A stretch of DNA of 64,000 bases from Serilophus lunatus (taxonomy: Eukaryota; Chordata; Aves; Passeriformes; Eurylaimidae): positions 75,261 through 139,260 of the forward strand of contig VXBA01001826.1 of the NCBI GenBank assembly GCA_013399895.1, given 5' to 3'. Shown one piece after another: positions 41,701 through 54,100 of the stretch. A program made the position numbers and the translations under genes. Under the pieces are notes generated by a model. The model worked only from the letters and a program-made list of their open reading frames with translations. It did not search any database and was not told the DNA's origin. Position 1 is the stretch's first letter. Each line of letters begins with the position of its first letter.

Positions 41701-44700
41701 ACCCTTCCCTTGGCTTTGGCAGCATGTGAGTGTGGGTGGAGGATGCTGACAGGCACAGGGAGGACCCGCCACAAATCCCTTGCACTGTGGTAGAAATCCC
41801 AGCTTGACTGATAATATTTCCCTGGTGCTCCAGCTTTCTTCAAGTCCCTAAATAAGTAGAAAGGCCCCAGGGAGCACTCAGAGAAACTGTTAAAAATAAT
41901 TTAAAATAAATCAAAACAAATACATGCAGAGAGATTGAAGAAATACATCCCAGCTGCACAAGTTGCAGCCTCCAGACCTGCCTGTGCCAACACGGCTGGC
42001 ATGGCTGCCAGGGCTGTGGCATAGAGCTATGAATGCTTCTGAGCCCATTTGGGAGCGGTCACCCAGAGGTTTCCTCCTCTCTTGGCTGGATCAGGCTCTC
42101 CCTGACCACTCGCTGTCTGCAGGCAGGGAAGCAACAGGGATTTCTTTGCACCAGATCCATGCAGAGACAGCATTGAATTTCCCCAAAAAAGACTAGGAGT
42201 GGGATGCTGCTGAAAGAGATGGATATTTTGGGGCTGGAGCAGCAGTGGGGGTGCCGTGCAGCTGCTCCCGGTGACACCAGCCCAAGCCTGGCCCTGCTGG
42301 GATGGAGCTGGCTGATGGGTTCTGCTGCCTCCCTCCCGCTATCCCGAGGGACACGCTGCTCCTGACCCGCAGCCGGCAGGAAGAAACTGGTTCCTGACTG
42401 TTTTAGCAACTGCAAGTATCAGGTTCAGTTCCCTTTGATTCCCGGTGTTTGGTTTGCTCTCCTACTTCATAAATATTCAACCGCCAGATGCTTGAAAAAG
42501 CGCCTGCGAATCCCCCCGCGTGTCGCTGGGAGCGGCGCCCGCGGTCCCTGGCCCCATCCTGCCGGGATCCATCCCCGTGGCTAAAGCACAGGACAGGGCC
42601 AGGGCCAAAGCCGACAGCTCGTAAACAAGAACTGTGCTGAAACACGCTCCCCGCAGCGTGTGGGTACCAAGGATGCAAAACTGCGTTGAGGGGGTGGAGG
42701 CTGAGAGCTCGGTGCCCTAAAGCGCAAGGGCGGCTCTGGAGGGACATTCCCGGAGAGCAATGGGGATGCAGCTGCTCGCTGGGATTCCAGGTTTTGTGCA
42801 CACTGCCTGCTCCCTCTCAGTCTAAGGGCAAAACCTGAGGGGTTCCCCGGAGTCTGGGAGGGTGATAGGTTTAGAGGGAGTATTTTTGCAGCGGTGCCTG
42901 GTCCCTTTTCCTCACGGATAAAGGCAGAGTGATCCATCCCATCTGCCCACTCGGCCTATCACCGACTGGGAACACGCACCTTCACCACCAGCACTTAATC
43001 TGCAAAGCTCAAGGATGCTGGGCACCCCCACTGGTGGTTTAGCCAGGGTTGGAGGGACCATAGTGAGAGAAAAACGGGAGGAAAAAAGTAAAATCCCAAA
43101 CCCCTACAATACAAAGAGCTCCCTTTTCAACAGGGCAATGCCCCCGTGATGTCAGCACCAAGGGTGGGTTCAAGACTAAGGGGCAGCAGGAGGGTGCAGG
43201 TCTGGTGAGGGGGGAGCACAGCAGCCCTGCAGCCTCCCCCCCCAACTCCCCCATGCCTGTGCAATCCTCCAAACCCCAGCTCCTGCTTAGCATTCCTCTT
43301 TCTTGCCAAAATCATTCCGGAGCATGTCAACATGCTGTCATGTAAGGAATCTCATTTTGGAGAGGCTTTTTCTCTCTCTCTTTTTGCCTTCGATACAAAC
43401 CAGACACAGCTCCACTTTATTGGGTGTGAGGGCAGGGCTGCCCACATCCGGCCTGCCTCTGCTCCCTCCCCAGAATGATGCTGGAGTGGAGTTGGAGGAC
43501 TTGCACTGTTTGTCTGGGGTAGTTTTTTCAGGGACCATCTGCACAGACGTGCTCGTGTGCAGGCCTCCCTTGCCAGGCTGGAGAAGCCCTGCATGGAAGC
43601 CATGGGAGAAAGAACCAAACTGCCCCATGAGGCACTTTTAGGACTGGCTGGGTGCTGCCTGTTTAGCTGTGGGATCAGGAAAGTCTTGGAGGAGGGAGGA
43701 ATCATTATTTTGAGGACTGACACCCCATTCCCAGAAGAGCACTGCTCTCCACAAGGATCTCAGGAGATCCTTGCCCCCTCTTCTTCTGACCCCCATCACA
43801 CCAAAGGCCCTCATCCAGGCATGTAGTTCCTGGACATTCCTTCCCCTCTTATTCCAGGTGACTGCACAGACCCCCAGAGCCTTTTACCTGCCTCACCCCA
43901 GGGCTCAGCTCGTGTTCTGGGGGTGGATAGTGATGGACAAGTCCTGGCCTGGACTGTCCATGCCCCTCTCAACCCCCACAGCAAAACAGGGATTTCTCTT
44001 CTCTGAATAACTCCCTGTGTTTCTGGATGCCTGGGGAGGCAGGGAGCAGCTCCCCTTGGCCCCACATGCAGAGCAGTGGTGATCAGCAAGGTAATTAGTT
44101 GGTTTGGTTTGTATTTACAGGCATACAGGCAGTTTCAGTGTTGTTTTCCTGATTTTAGCACTGCTCCCTGCCCAGGGCTCTCTGCCACCAGTGCCACTTG
44201 CTGAGCCCAGGGCTCCCAGCTTAGCCCTATACCATTGTGCCAAGATGGAAAATCCTCAGGTGGTGCCAGTGGCTCAAACTGAGGGAAGGGGAATTTCTGC
44301 AATGCCAGCAATTCTCCCAGGTGTCATAAATGCTGGGCAGAGGTTCTCTAGCATTGCCACCACCTCCACAAACACTTGTGCTCTGCAGACAATCTCCACA
44401 CACCTTGCCCTACTCTAACACTACCTCTAGATCAGCAGGCTCTAGCCCCAGAATGACGGGGCTGAGTGAGACTTAGTGGAACGGAAAGTGTCTGGGATGT
44501 CTAGGGGATCAGGGAATGGGAAGTCAGAGCATCACCCCAACTCCTTCACCCCCACAGCCTTCAATGGGCCAGGCAAGGCAGGGATTTGCCAGATCTGATC
44601 CATGCAGACATCAGGAAATGTGTTTTCTTAGGGGGTTTTCCTGATCTGCTGTTATTCCTTCATTCCTCACCTCTTCCTCTGAAGGGTCACCATCCATCCA

Positions 44701-45190
44701 TGTGCTGTGAGCCCCACAGCCAGGCACAGCCTGCTTTGCACACCCAATGTCATCCTTCCTTTCCAAGATGCTTGGCCTGGGAAGCAAGAATAATCTGCTT
44801 AGGTCAGCGAAGGATGAAGACCCTCTGTTCACCTCAGTCCTCTGGATCGGGTTTCGGAGCCACAGCTCCAGCTAGACTTGCAGAATTCACCCAAAAAGGG
44901 CTGTGAGAGCCAGTGAGCTGTGATGCCACAGCAACAAGGGCACAGTGCTAAGGGGCTCCAGTCCCAGCTGCTTGTTTCTGCACAGGGAAAGCTGCCCTGC
45001 TGCCTAACTACGAGGGAGCTGGGGCTTCCCAGGAGAGCTCAACTCCATTACCAAGCCAAGGGTGCTGAAATTAAATGGGGGCTTTGAAAGGCTGTGAGTG
45101 CAGATGCTCCCAGATGGTGCCCTAAAACCCACCCGAGTCCTCTTCCAGCCCTGCTTCTGTCCTGGGCTGTGCCTGGGACTCCACAAAAAC
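35719..45190. other. gene-free flank upstream of RPN2, part 1
   Basis: About 9.5 kb without a recognisable exon. Many open frames occur on both strands because stop codons are sparse in this GC-rich DNA. The longest, 38766-39632 on + (288 codons), has no recognisable domain and overlaps several frames on other phases. A GC- and CpG-richer patch lies at about 42490-42660, without a gene attached. Confidence 0.55.
37714..37732. repeat. perfect 8-bp-arm inverted repeat
   Basis: CCCATCCA, a CTG loop and TGGATGGG form a perfect hairpin. Related cacccatc/gtggatgg pieces recur within about 60 bp on either side, so it sits in a small degenerate repeat cluster. Confidence 0.6.
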
Positions 45191-45196
45191 CTGGAA

Positions 45197-45346
45197 CATT
45201 GTTAAAAAATGTTTGGACAATGCTGTCAGGCGCATGGTGTGATCTTTGGGGTTGTCTTGTGTAGAGCCAGGAGCTGGACAAAATGACCTTGTGGGTCCCT
45301 TCCAGGATATTCTATAATTCAGAATATTCTATGACTCTATGATTGT
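45197..45346 (+). mobile_element. CR1 LINE 3' fragment
   Basis: The short 3' part of a CR1, with tttggacaatgctgtcaggc, gatctttggggttgtcttgt, gacaaaatgaccttgtgggt, cccttccaggatattctata, and the end tatgactctatgattg. Confidence 0.88.
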
Positions 45347-48300
45347 TGGTGTCTCCAATTTCACCTGTGGTAACATGGGAGTAGCTTTTGCCTGATCTTC
45401 TAGGTTTAAAGCTTATTCTTGCAACATATTGCAGTCTTCATCAAGCAAGACAGATGTGTTGGGGAACCTTTTGGATGCAAAGACTGTTGCATCCAGTGAA
45501 GCATCCTGCCAGCAATGCCAGGCCTGGACTTGCTCCCTGCTAGGTTTGGTCCTGAGTGCCCCCTGGAATAACAGGGAGCTGAGCCAGCATATTCTCTCTG
45601 TACAGCATCCAGCACCTCTGCTCCCTTCCATCCTTCCACACCAGCCCAGCCATTCCTGACCTCACCTCTCCCCACCTGCAGCACTGATCAAAGGTGTCCC
45701 AAGTAGGTTCTGCATCCCAGGGAAGGAACAGCCCCCTCTCCAGGGATCCCTAGCCCATATGGAGCACAGCTTTGCAAATGCACAAGAATTTGTTCAAGAG
45801 TTCACTGGAATTTAAAGTGAGAGCTTGTCTCAGACGCACCCTCTGTGATGCTTTTCCATCCTAACTCACATCAAATCATTGCTGGACATTTATTGTTTCT
45901 GGGCATGCTCCAGTTTCTCCAGGAGACAGCAATCAGAGGGCCCCTCGCCTCCTTCTACTCCTGCCATCCCCAGGCTCAGCCCCATCTCCTCTAGTTTCCA
46001 TCACTCGAAGCCTCCAAATTCAGCACTCCCAAAGCCCCCAACAGAAGCTGGGTTGGATCATGTTCCAGAAGGGTGAGAGCTCTCCATGCACCCGAGGCAG
46101 CCGGTTCAGACTGTGGAGCTCAGCCTGGATGGTGGTAAAATGAGGGTGAGCAGTATGGAAGGGCTGTCTGGGAGCAGAGCACTGCAGCCTGGGGAGACAG
46201 AGGAGGTGAGGAGATGAGGGAGGATGCCAGGATCCCTGCTGACCGGGCGTTGATGCTCCCTGCTGCAATCTGAAAGCTGCTGCAGCCTCAGGATAAGGTT
46301 TCCAGTACAAACACTCAGAGATTTTCACTCCAAGTTTATGTTCCAAGACTAATTTCTCAATATTCGTTTAGGGAGTCTGCCTTTCTGTGGGTGAAAATCG
46401 ATGTACCTCCACAGCCTCAGAGAGGCCTGTGCTGATTGATATCAGCTGAGATGCTGACCCCAAATTTGCAGTTTGCACAAATGTTCCTGCCAATAGAACT
46501 GTTATTTAAAGTATTCACAGAAAGTGAACCCAGGAGGCATGTGAACACAGTCCAAACAAATCTAATTAAAGCTTTCATCCAGAAAATTCTTCCTTACTAT
46601 AGAATAAGAATTCATACTTTAATACTTGTCCTCACTTCACTGGGGCTAAAAAACTCAGTTTGGAAGCCCAGGGTAAGCAATATCTGTGCTGGGCTGAGCA
46701 CTCACAAACTCTTCTGGCTCCAGGACACCTTGGTCTCCTTCTGCATCCACATCCTTATAGTACCTTTCTGGATGGCTCTTAGATTTGTGGAGAAACTCAC
46801 TGCTTAATTCAGACCAGTCCACCTGGGCTGCAGTAGGGCAGAGCCACACACTGCTCTGTGTGGCCAGGAAAACATCCTAGCAGGGGCCAACAGAAGCCAG
46901 GACAGACAGAGGTACCAGCAGAGGAACCATCAGCTTGTAGAAGCATAGTGGAGCTGATCCAGGTTCTTCATCTCAGCTGGCCCAGTGGCCAAGGTGCTGG
47001 CTTGGCAATGTGAATTCAAGCCTTTTCTTGCCATCTGGGCAGATGTCTTATTTTAGTCACTGGCCATTTGATCTGCACAAACTGTCACAGTAACCCTGCC
47101 CAGAAGGAACTAATGTAGCCCTTGCAGCAGCATTTCTGAGGGCTCTGTGTTATCCATGCATTCCCCAGGAAACTAGCTGCATAAATACAGACACATCACA
47201 TCATGGCCAGTGCAGGTGTAGCATCTGTGACAAGCATCACTGGTTTTCTTTCTCAGTATCTAAGCTATTTATTGGTGCTGGTACATGAACCCTCCTGCCT
47301 TTCAGCACCTTCACAGACACCCTCACGTCAGCCCATGCTGCCAAGAGACAAAATTTTACCAGCAGCCTTGCTGGCAGATGAAATATTTCTCCCCTAGCTT
47401 GGAAAATAGACAGGTAGAGACTCCCTTCCCATCTTCTAGTGCTTCCATGGAGGGGCTAAAACAAGCTCTGAAGGAAGGGACAGGAGACAACAGAGACTGC
47501 GTTTGCATCAAACTCAGCACAACCGGGGGACACAGCAAGGGCAGCTGCTGGGTGTCCCGTGGGATACAGGTAGACCCAAACCCCAGGCTGGGCTCTTTTC
47601 TAAGAGCATCACTTTCAGGACTTACTCACATCACAGCCTTGAGGACACTGCATTTGTGCCTCTGATGGTCCCAACTGAGAGTCAAAGATCAGCTTTGCAG
47701 GAGGCATCTCTGACCCTCGGAAGTTCAAGGACTGGGAGCATATAATCCATTGCTGATCTAATCTCTTCCCTTTTTCTCTACTCCTCTCTTTCTCTCCCTT
47801 GTTTCAGCTGACATTCAGTGGAAGTCACCCTATCACTCATCTTTTTCTTCCTCTCTGTCTCTCCAAGTAGCTAAACAAACAAATCTACTCCCCTCAACCA
47901 CCTTCATTTCATCTGCCCTCCCAAGGCCCCATGTTTTTCTCTGGGATTCCAGCAAGACAGCCCTGCAGGTGTTTTCCAAGACAGGAGAAACTTCAGACAG
48001 CAACAAAAATGTGTAGAATTTGGCCTATTCTCTTTCCTTACCTTTTGGTGACCTTCAGGGAGCTTTAGGCAGCATCTTCCCTCGCTCCCCATCGTGTCTC
48101 AGGACAGTTCCTGCCAGCCCAGCCCAGGCTGCTTGCTGGGGAACAAGCCACAGAAATGGAAAAAGAGAAAGAATGAGACAGGTGGGGAGAAGATGACCTG
48201 ACTACTAATGTAAGAATTATTTCTATGCACATTCCTCATGCAACCAAGTGGCTGGAGGAAGATCTTTCAATACCAGATGTGCTCTTCATCCCCGCTGAGC

Positions 48301-50074
48301 AAGTCTAGCTGTGCAAGGGGCCTCCTTAGTTTTAGGTTTGCATTCATCACATTCTCCTAGGTGGTTTTGGCCACTGTACAGCTGGAGGAACCCAAGATAA
48401 GGTCTGAAACAGAAGGCTTGACCTCGGTGGTACCTTGTTGTACCACCACTTTCCTCCATCACATATGACAAGGAATTGCCCAGCGCCACAGGCACCCTTC
48501 CTCCCTGCAGGGAACCAGGACTGGATATCATAGGACAAAAATAACTTGTCTCCTGTCACTGAACTGGAAAGCAGTGCTGCAGAGGGGCTGCTCCTGCAGC
48601 ACCAGGGCTGAGACACAAACCCACTGCTGCAGCTCACCAGGAAAATCCCATCTTGCAGCAGAAGATAGGAAAATGTCAAAGAATATCTTCTGTGTGGCAT
48701 TACAGAGGGAGTCTGGGGCAACAGACTGGACATGGAGGATGTTCTTCCTCCAACTCCCTAGCCAGGGAAGCATCTAGTCCTACCATGCTTTTCATGGTTC
48801 AAGAGGAACAACATCCCTCAAGATGGTCCACTGAGTCATGGCTGGTCTGACTGGGGATGAGGTCTCTGTAGGGTACAAATCCCAGGGCAGGGCCATCTGA
48901 GGGACAAATGCTTCCAGACAGATTTCACTGCATTCCTATCCTGGCAATGACTTGAACCTTGACCTGGAGGGCTCTTACAGCAGGAGCCAATTTGTCCCCT
49001 GTGCCTGAGGGACAGGTTACATGCAAAAGTGTCACTCAAAGCCACTTTGGAGGTTGTGGGAGACACCTGCATTTTCTGCACATGCCACAGCTTCCCAGCA
49101 CTGCCAAACATCCCACTGGACTGCCCAGAGGAGCAGGAGGTACAGCAGGACACACACGCTTCCATCTCCTCTGTGAGAGTGTTTTACAAGCATGGCAGAT
49201 GAAATAAAAGAGCAGGAGAGCTGTAAACAAGCTCATTTGAGTGTCTCCCCGAGGCCTTGTCAAGTCAGCTTCAGCTCCAGTCAACACCTCTCACATCAGC
49301 CAGAGCCCAGCCCAGCCAGGCTGCCCGCAGGGACTGTCTGCTAATGGATTTCAGGTGCTCCAGCAAGACATGGAAGAAGAGCACAGAGAAGGCTGTCCCT
49401 CTTTCCCACCCTTGTCCCTCATGACATCCCCTCAGCTGGCTCCTGGCTCTGCTCTCAGACATACATTTCACTGACTGATGCCAATTTCTAGCCTACCCAG
49501 CATGAAACCCTAAGGAATAGTTTTTACCACAGTGGAAAAATATTCTTTCACCCTGAAATTAAAGTTTGATCAGGGCCAAGCGCAAGAAGAGCATGAAGAG
49601 TGCTCGTCAAAAATCAACTTAGTTATTTAATAGACTTCCAGAGGATCATTTCCTGCCCAGATCTTGTCTCTTCTCTACTCCCCTTCTTTCCCTCCCCTTT
49701 CCATGCTCTAGCTGGGTCCTCCCTCCAAGCCAGCATCCCACCTGTTTCTAACCCAAACACTCCTATGCCACATTTCCCAGAAGACACGATGATGAATTCA
49801 ATGGAAAAGGTAAAAGGTCAGGATGGAGCCATGCCAGAACACAGATACAGCTGGGAATGTCCATCCTTCCCAGCGACAATCCTCAGATGTCCTAGAGATG
49901 ATACACTGAATGCAGCTGGCCAAGGAGGAGTCTTCCTTACTGCAGCTTGGGAGCCCAAGGATGGTGGAAAAGGCAATGGAAACCCCAAGTGGCACTGGGG
50001 AAAAAAAGGGGTCTGGTTTGCAAGTTCAAAGGAGCAGGAAATTTGGAAGGCAGTTAGGTAGGCAAGCATCCAAT
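45347..50074. other. gene-free flank, part 2
   Basis: No recognisable exon or RNA gene. The only possible element seen is a tRNA-promoter-like SINE remnant near 46.97-47.03 kb. Open frames such as 46436-46807 (+) and 49600-50061 (+) show no domain. Confidence 0.55.
46970..47030 (+). mobile_element. possible tRNA-derived SINE remnant
   Basis: A box-like TGGCCCAGTGGC (46978-46989) matches 11 of 12 positions of the Pol III A box. B box-like ATTCAAGCCT (47014-47023) matches most of GTTCRANNCC. The spacing of 36 nt is a little short for a tRNA, and no cloverleaf can be folded with confidence, so it looks like an old tRNA-derived SINE head and not a tRNA gene. Confidence 0.35.
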
Positions 50075-50370
50075 TTGTGACAAACTGGGCCACCAACACA
50101 TCAGACAGGCAACAAAAAAAAGAGCCAGTGATGAACCCAGCAAGTCACCATACAGCCAGCAACAGATGTGTTCAATTAGCCCAAGAGCCAACATCCAACC
50201 AAACACCAACCTAGCCAGCAAAAAACAGACAATAGACTACTTGTTCCATCAAACAGCTGAGTTAATAGCAAAAACGTGCAGGGAGTGAGCGAGCAGCCAA
50301 AAACCCACGCCAGCCACTCAATAAGTCAATTAACCAAAGACCCACATAATCAACCTCTTAAGTAGAGCCG
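50075..50370 (+). repeat. A/C-rich, strand-biased degenerate repeat tract
   Basis: About 300 bp in which A and C dominate the + strand. Loose recurring words are CCAGCAA, AGCCAAC, CCAACCA and AACAGAC. It looks like a degenerate minisatellite or ancient simple repeat and contains no open frame of note. Confidence 0.5.
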
Positions 50371-50992
50371 AGCAAATAACTCACAATGAGTTATTTATCC
50401 ATTGAATTTCGCCTCTAGTTTTGCTTGGGCCATCTCTGTGAGCACATGTCAAGTCCCTTCAACTGATTTCCAATTAATCTCATTTTGGCTTCTTTGCTCT
50501 GTGCATGGCTGGCCAAAAGTTAACATGTGAACTGCACTGATTAGCAGTGATTGCCCAGGAAGATTACATGTTGCTTTCTAGTCTCAGATTAGATAATCAC
50601 AGTTTTGCCAGGGAATCTCAGTACCTAAATGGCCCAACGAGTCTGCCCTTAAGCCACCAGGATATGGCAATCACATATATTCAAAGAAAAAAACCATAAC
50701 ATATCCAGCCATCCAACAGGTTCAACTTCATAGTCCTGCAGGAGCAAGGTTAGTGATGCCACTCAAACAGGACTGTGGAATTAGAGGGTTTGGTTTGGTG
50801 CCCTAAGGTTGAGCCCCATTTTTGGGAATCTTTCCCATCCCTGCAGGACAGTGGCTGAGGCCACAGCTCCATAAATAGGGGAGGATGGCCCAGCCTTGCA
50901 ACTACAGCCCCTTGTCTGGGGATCCTCAGACCCTCTCTGTGGTATTGCAGTACATTCTGCAGGGTTTCCTAGTAGACCTCAGCCTCTGATTT

Positions 50993-51187
50993 ATCATAGA
51001 ATTGTTTAGGTTGGTAAAGACCTCTAAGATCATCACTTCCAGCCGTTAGCCCAGCACTGCCATGTTCACCATTGAACCATTTCCCCAATTTCTAGACAAT
51101 TTTTGAACACTTCCACATAGAGTGACTCCACCACTTCCAATGCCTGACCAACATTTCAGTGAAGAATTTTTTCCAATATCCAATCAG
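50993..51187 (-). mobile_element. CR1 LINE 3' fragment (minus orientation)
   Basis: It starts with the inverted CR1 end (atcatagaattgtttaggtt, aaagacctctaagatcatc) and continues with agtgactccaccacttccaa, ctgaccaacatttcagtgaa and gaattttttccaatatccaa. All are standard reverse-complement CR1 strings. Confidence 0.92.
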
Positions 51188-54100
51188 TTTGAAAAATGCC
51201 TCTGTGGTGGCAAGCTCGGTGACACAGCCAAGCCAGCGCTTCCTGAAAAGGGCTGGGATATGCAAGGCTCTGATTGCATCTGGATGCTCCAAGCATCACC
51301 AGAACATTAAAACAACAGCAGCACCACTCTGGAAAACCCAGCCACCTGACTGGGAGCTTCTCAGAGGAGAGGGTGACATGGAGTCCAGGGCTGCTGCTGC
51401 TGTTCTCCTTCTGGTGCAGAAATGTTTCCCTCATCTGCCCCACACCAGGCTCCTTCACTTGCTGCCAAGAGACCACAAATCTTCTCTTACAGATCGTCAA
51501 ACACAAGCCCAGCCATGCCACAGCAGGATTTGGCCCAGGCCGTGGGTTACACTGCACTGTAACTAAAAAGCCATGGCCATTTCCACATTCTACGTTGTAC
51601 CAGGGGGAAAGTCCATTCGTGGCCTCCTTCACTGCAAAATGGCCCCCAAAAAAGAATCAAGCCAAGCAGACTGGGCTCGCTCTAAGCGTGGCCTCACACA
51701 GCTGAGGGAGGTTTATGTCCCTCTCCTCCAGGGCTGCCTTGAGCACTGTGCATTCGGTGCTGGCCAGGGAGGAGGCATGTGCTGCAGCACTGCCAAACCA
51801 CATTGTCAACTGCTTCACTGCTGCCTGTGGATCTTAATCCCGCAGGCAATATATAACCAGCAGGAACTACACCATCCCTGAAGTGTGAAGTGGAGTATCA
51901 GAGGAGCTCTGCTATCTCTTGCCTCTCCAAGAGGCAGTTGAAGGGACTGTCAGAGATTAGGGCTAATAGTACTTAGCTCACTTCAGCAGCCAGCTGAATC
52001 AAATGATCCTTACATGCCCTTATGTCCTAATGAATTGTGTTTGATTCCTTGCCCAGCTCCGAGCATGGAGCAGCAACACAACTCTTTCATACTCTGAGAG
52101 CTGTGCAAGAATCACCCCCCTCATTACCCTTGCAAATCCAGCCTGTGTTTTTAATCCCAACAGCATCTCCTACAGCTCCCACAGCAGATTCAGGTTTGAG
52201 TTCATCTTTCAAAGAGAATTGGCCTCTCAAAAGCCAAACTCGACTGCAAGCATCAAGCTTCAGCTTAGAGACCAAACAAAACCCACTGATTTCACATTAT
52301 TTCCATGCAAAGCTATAAATCAACTTGGGCTCAGTTTGACTCCGGGCCAAAGTTTGACTGAAAGGTTCATGAACCTTAAGGAATCTTTTGACAAGCTCAG
52401 TCTGAGATTCAAATTTGTAATGAAACCCCAATAGTGAAGCTCTGCTAGTTCCCTGTAATTTCAGGTTTTGTCGTGAACATTTCATGCAGCTCTGGGGACA
52501 CAGTTACACCAGCATAAACCCACTTACTCCTTAAAAAGCAATAGAGCTGGCCTGGATTTCTGCCGGTGTAAGAGCAATCAACGCAGCCCAGAAAAAGTTA
52601 TTTTTATTCCTTGCCTTCTGTTTTGCTAGAATCCACCCAATAAAAGTTCCCAGGCTGAGTCCAGACTGTAGAAATGCAAATGCCAGTACAGCATAAATCC
52701 CAGCATGTGTCTGGAGAAATTTGTGTAAATCACAGGGTCCCTCCAGCTGTGAAGCTGCTCATCTTGTGCGTGAGTTGATCAAGCTCAACAAAAACCCATC
52801 AAGAACCCAAGAACCCCCTTCCCCATCCAGATCTGCTGATGCCCTGAGGGGCTTTTGTGAGAAGAGACACTTTCTGGGCTGTTGCCTGAAGTGACTGATT
52901 CTGAGACTGTTTCTGAAGGGCAGAAAAATCACTGTGCCCTTGCAGACTGATCCCAGGACTGGGGCTCCTGCAGCCCAGAAAGGGCTGGCTCCTTCTGTCC
53001 CAATGCAGTTCTGGGGTCAGTCACACTTATTCTCACTGATTTTTCACAGATCCTTAATTCTTATGAGGCAAACAGAGTTTGTGCTCTGGAAGGAAAATGC
53101 TGTGGGGCTCGGGGGAAGCTGTTCTCCACCCTCGCTCTAATTTTATGGCATATCTGCTGTGGTGTGTCAACACCAAATTGCTCCAAATGGGTGAAGTGAT
53201 GTGAGATGCTGTGCCAAAGCCCGTTTAGCTCCTTTCTATCCCAGCACAGGAACCCATCTTCACAAGTTCAATGGGATGGCTGCTGAGATAAGGTACTTCT
53301 GTTCCCCTGCTCATTGGCCTCCTGCTTGTAGTACAGAGAAATTCTGGAGTCTAAACCTTGTGCAGAAGCAGAGCAGAGCCAGGCAGTGAGCTCCACTGCC
53401 CTGCAGTGATATCCACAGGGCTGCTCTGGTCCTGCTGCAGGAGTGCTTTGCCTGGCAGCAGCTCCTGCTCCTTCCTCTGCCAAACACTTCTTGCAGTAAG
53501 AGAGCAAACAGCAGGATTTCCCTGTATTTGCTTATTTTAAAAAGGTTCTTATTGCAGAGGTTTAAGACCTGGCAGGAAGCTGGAGCTTCATTCATCTAGG
53601 GGCTCTCAGCAGCCCCAGAGATGTAATTTGAGGAATCGCTCCTGCCTGTCTGCTCCCCATCTGCACCCCAAAGGCTGGCAGGCAGTTCCCCTTTCACAGC
53701 TCATTTTAGTACCCAGAAAGCATTAATCCCAGCCTGCCAAATCCCCTTGCCCTTGTTTCAATCCCACGCCCGCTCCCCGGGGCTAAGATTCTGATGCACA
53801 CTTGCTTCCATTCCTTGGGAAGGGACATGCTGCAAGGCAACCATACTGCCAAGATGCTGTCTTAGCCCTCTGCATTCCCTCTGCTAGGCTCTTCAGAGGT
53901 TTTAAGGGGGAATTCATCACTCCCTAGCAGCATCTTGCTGACCTTTGAGCACAGACACACTGAGATTTAAGTGTTCATCCATATAAGAAAATCCATAATT
54001 GATTTGCTGACTCCAGATCTGAATAAACAACAGTGCCCTCCTCAGAGGAGTTTGAAATGTCATCAGGGGGATTTTGAGGGCCAGTTGTGCCAGCCTGGCT

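Noticed and set aside
46978..47023. Functional tRNA gene
   Set aside because: The A and B box spacing is too short, and no acceptor stem or cloverleaf could be paired; a SINE remnant fits better.
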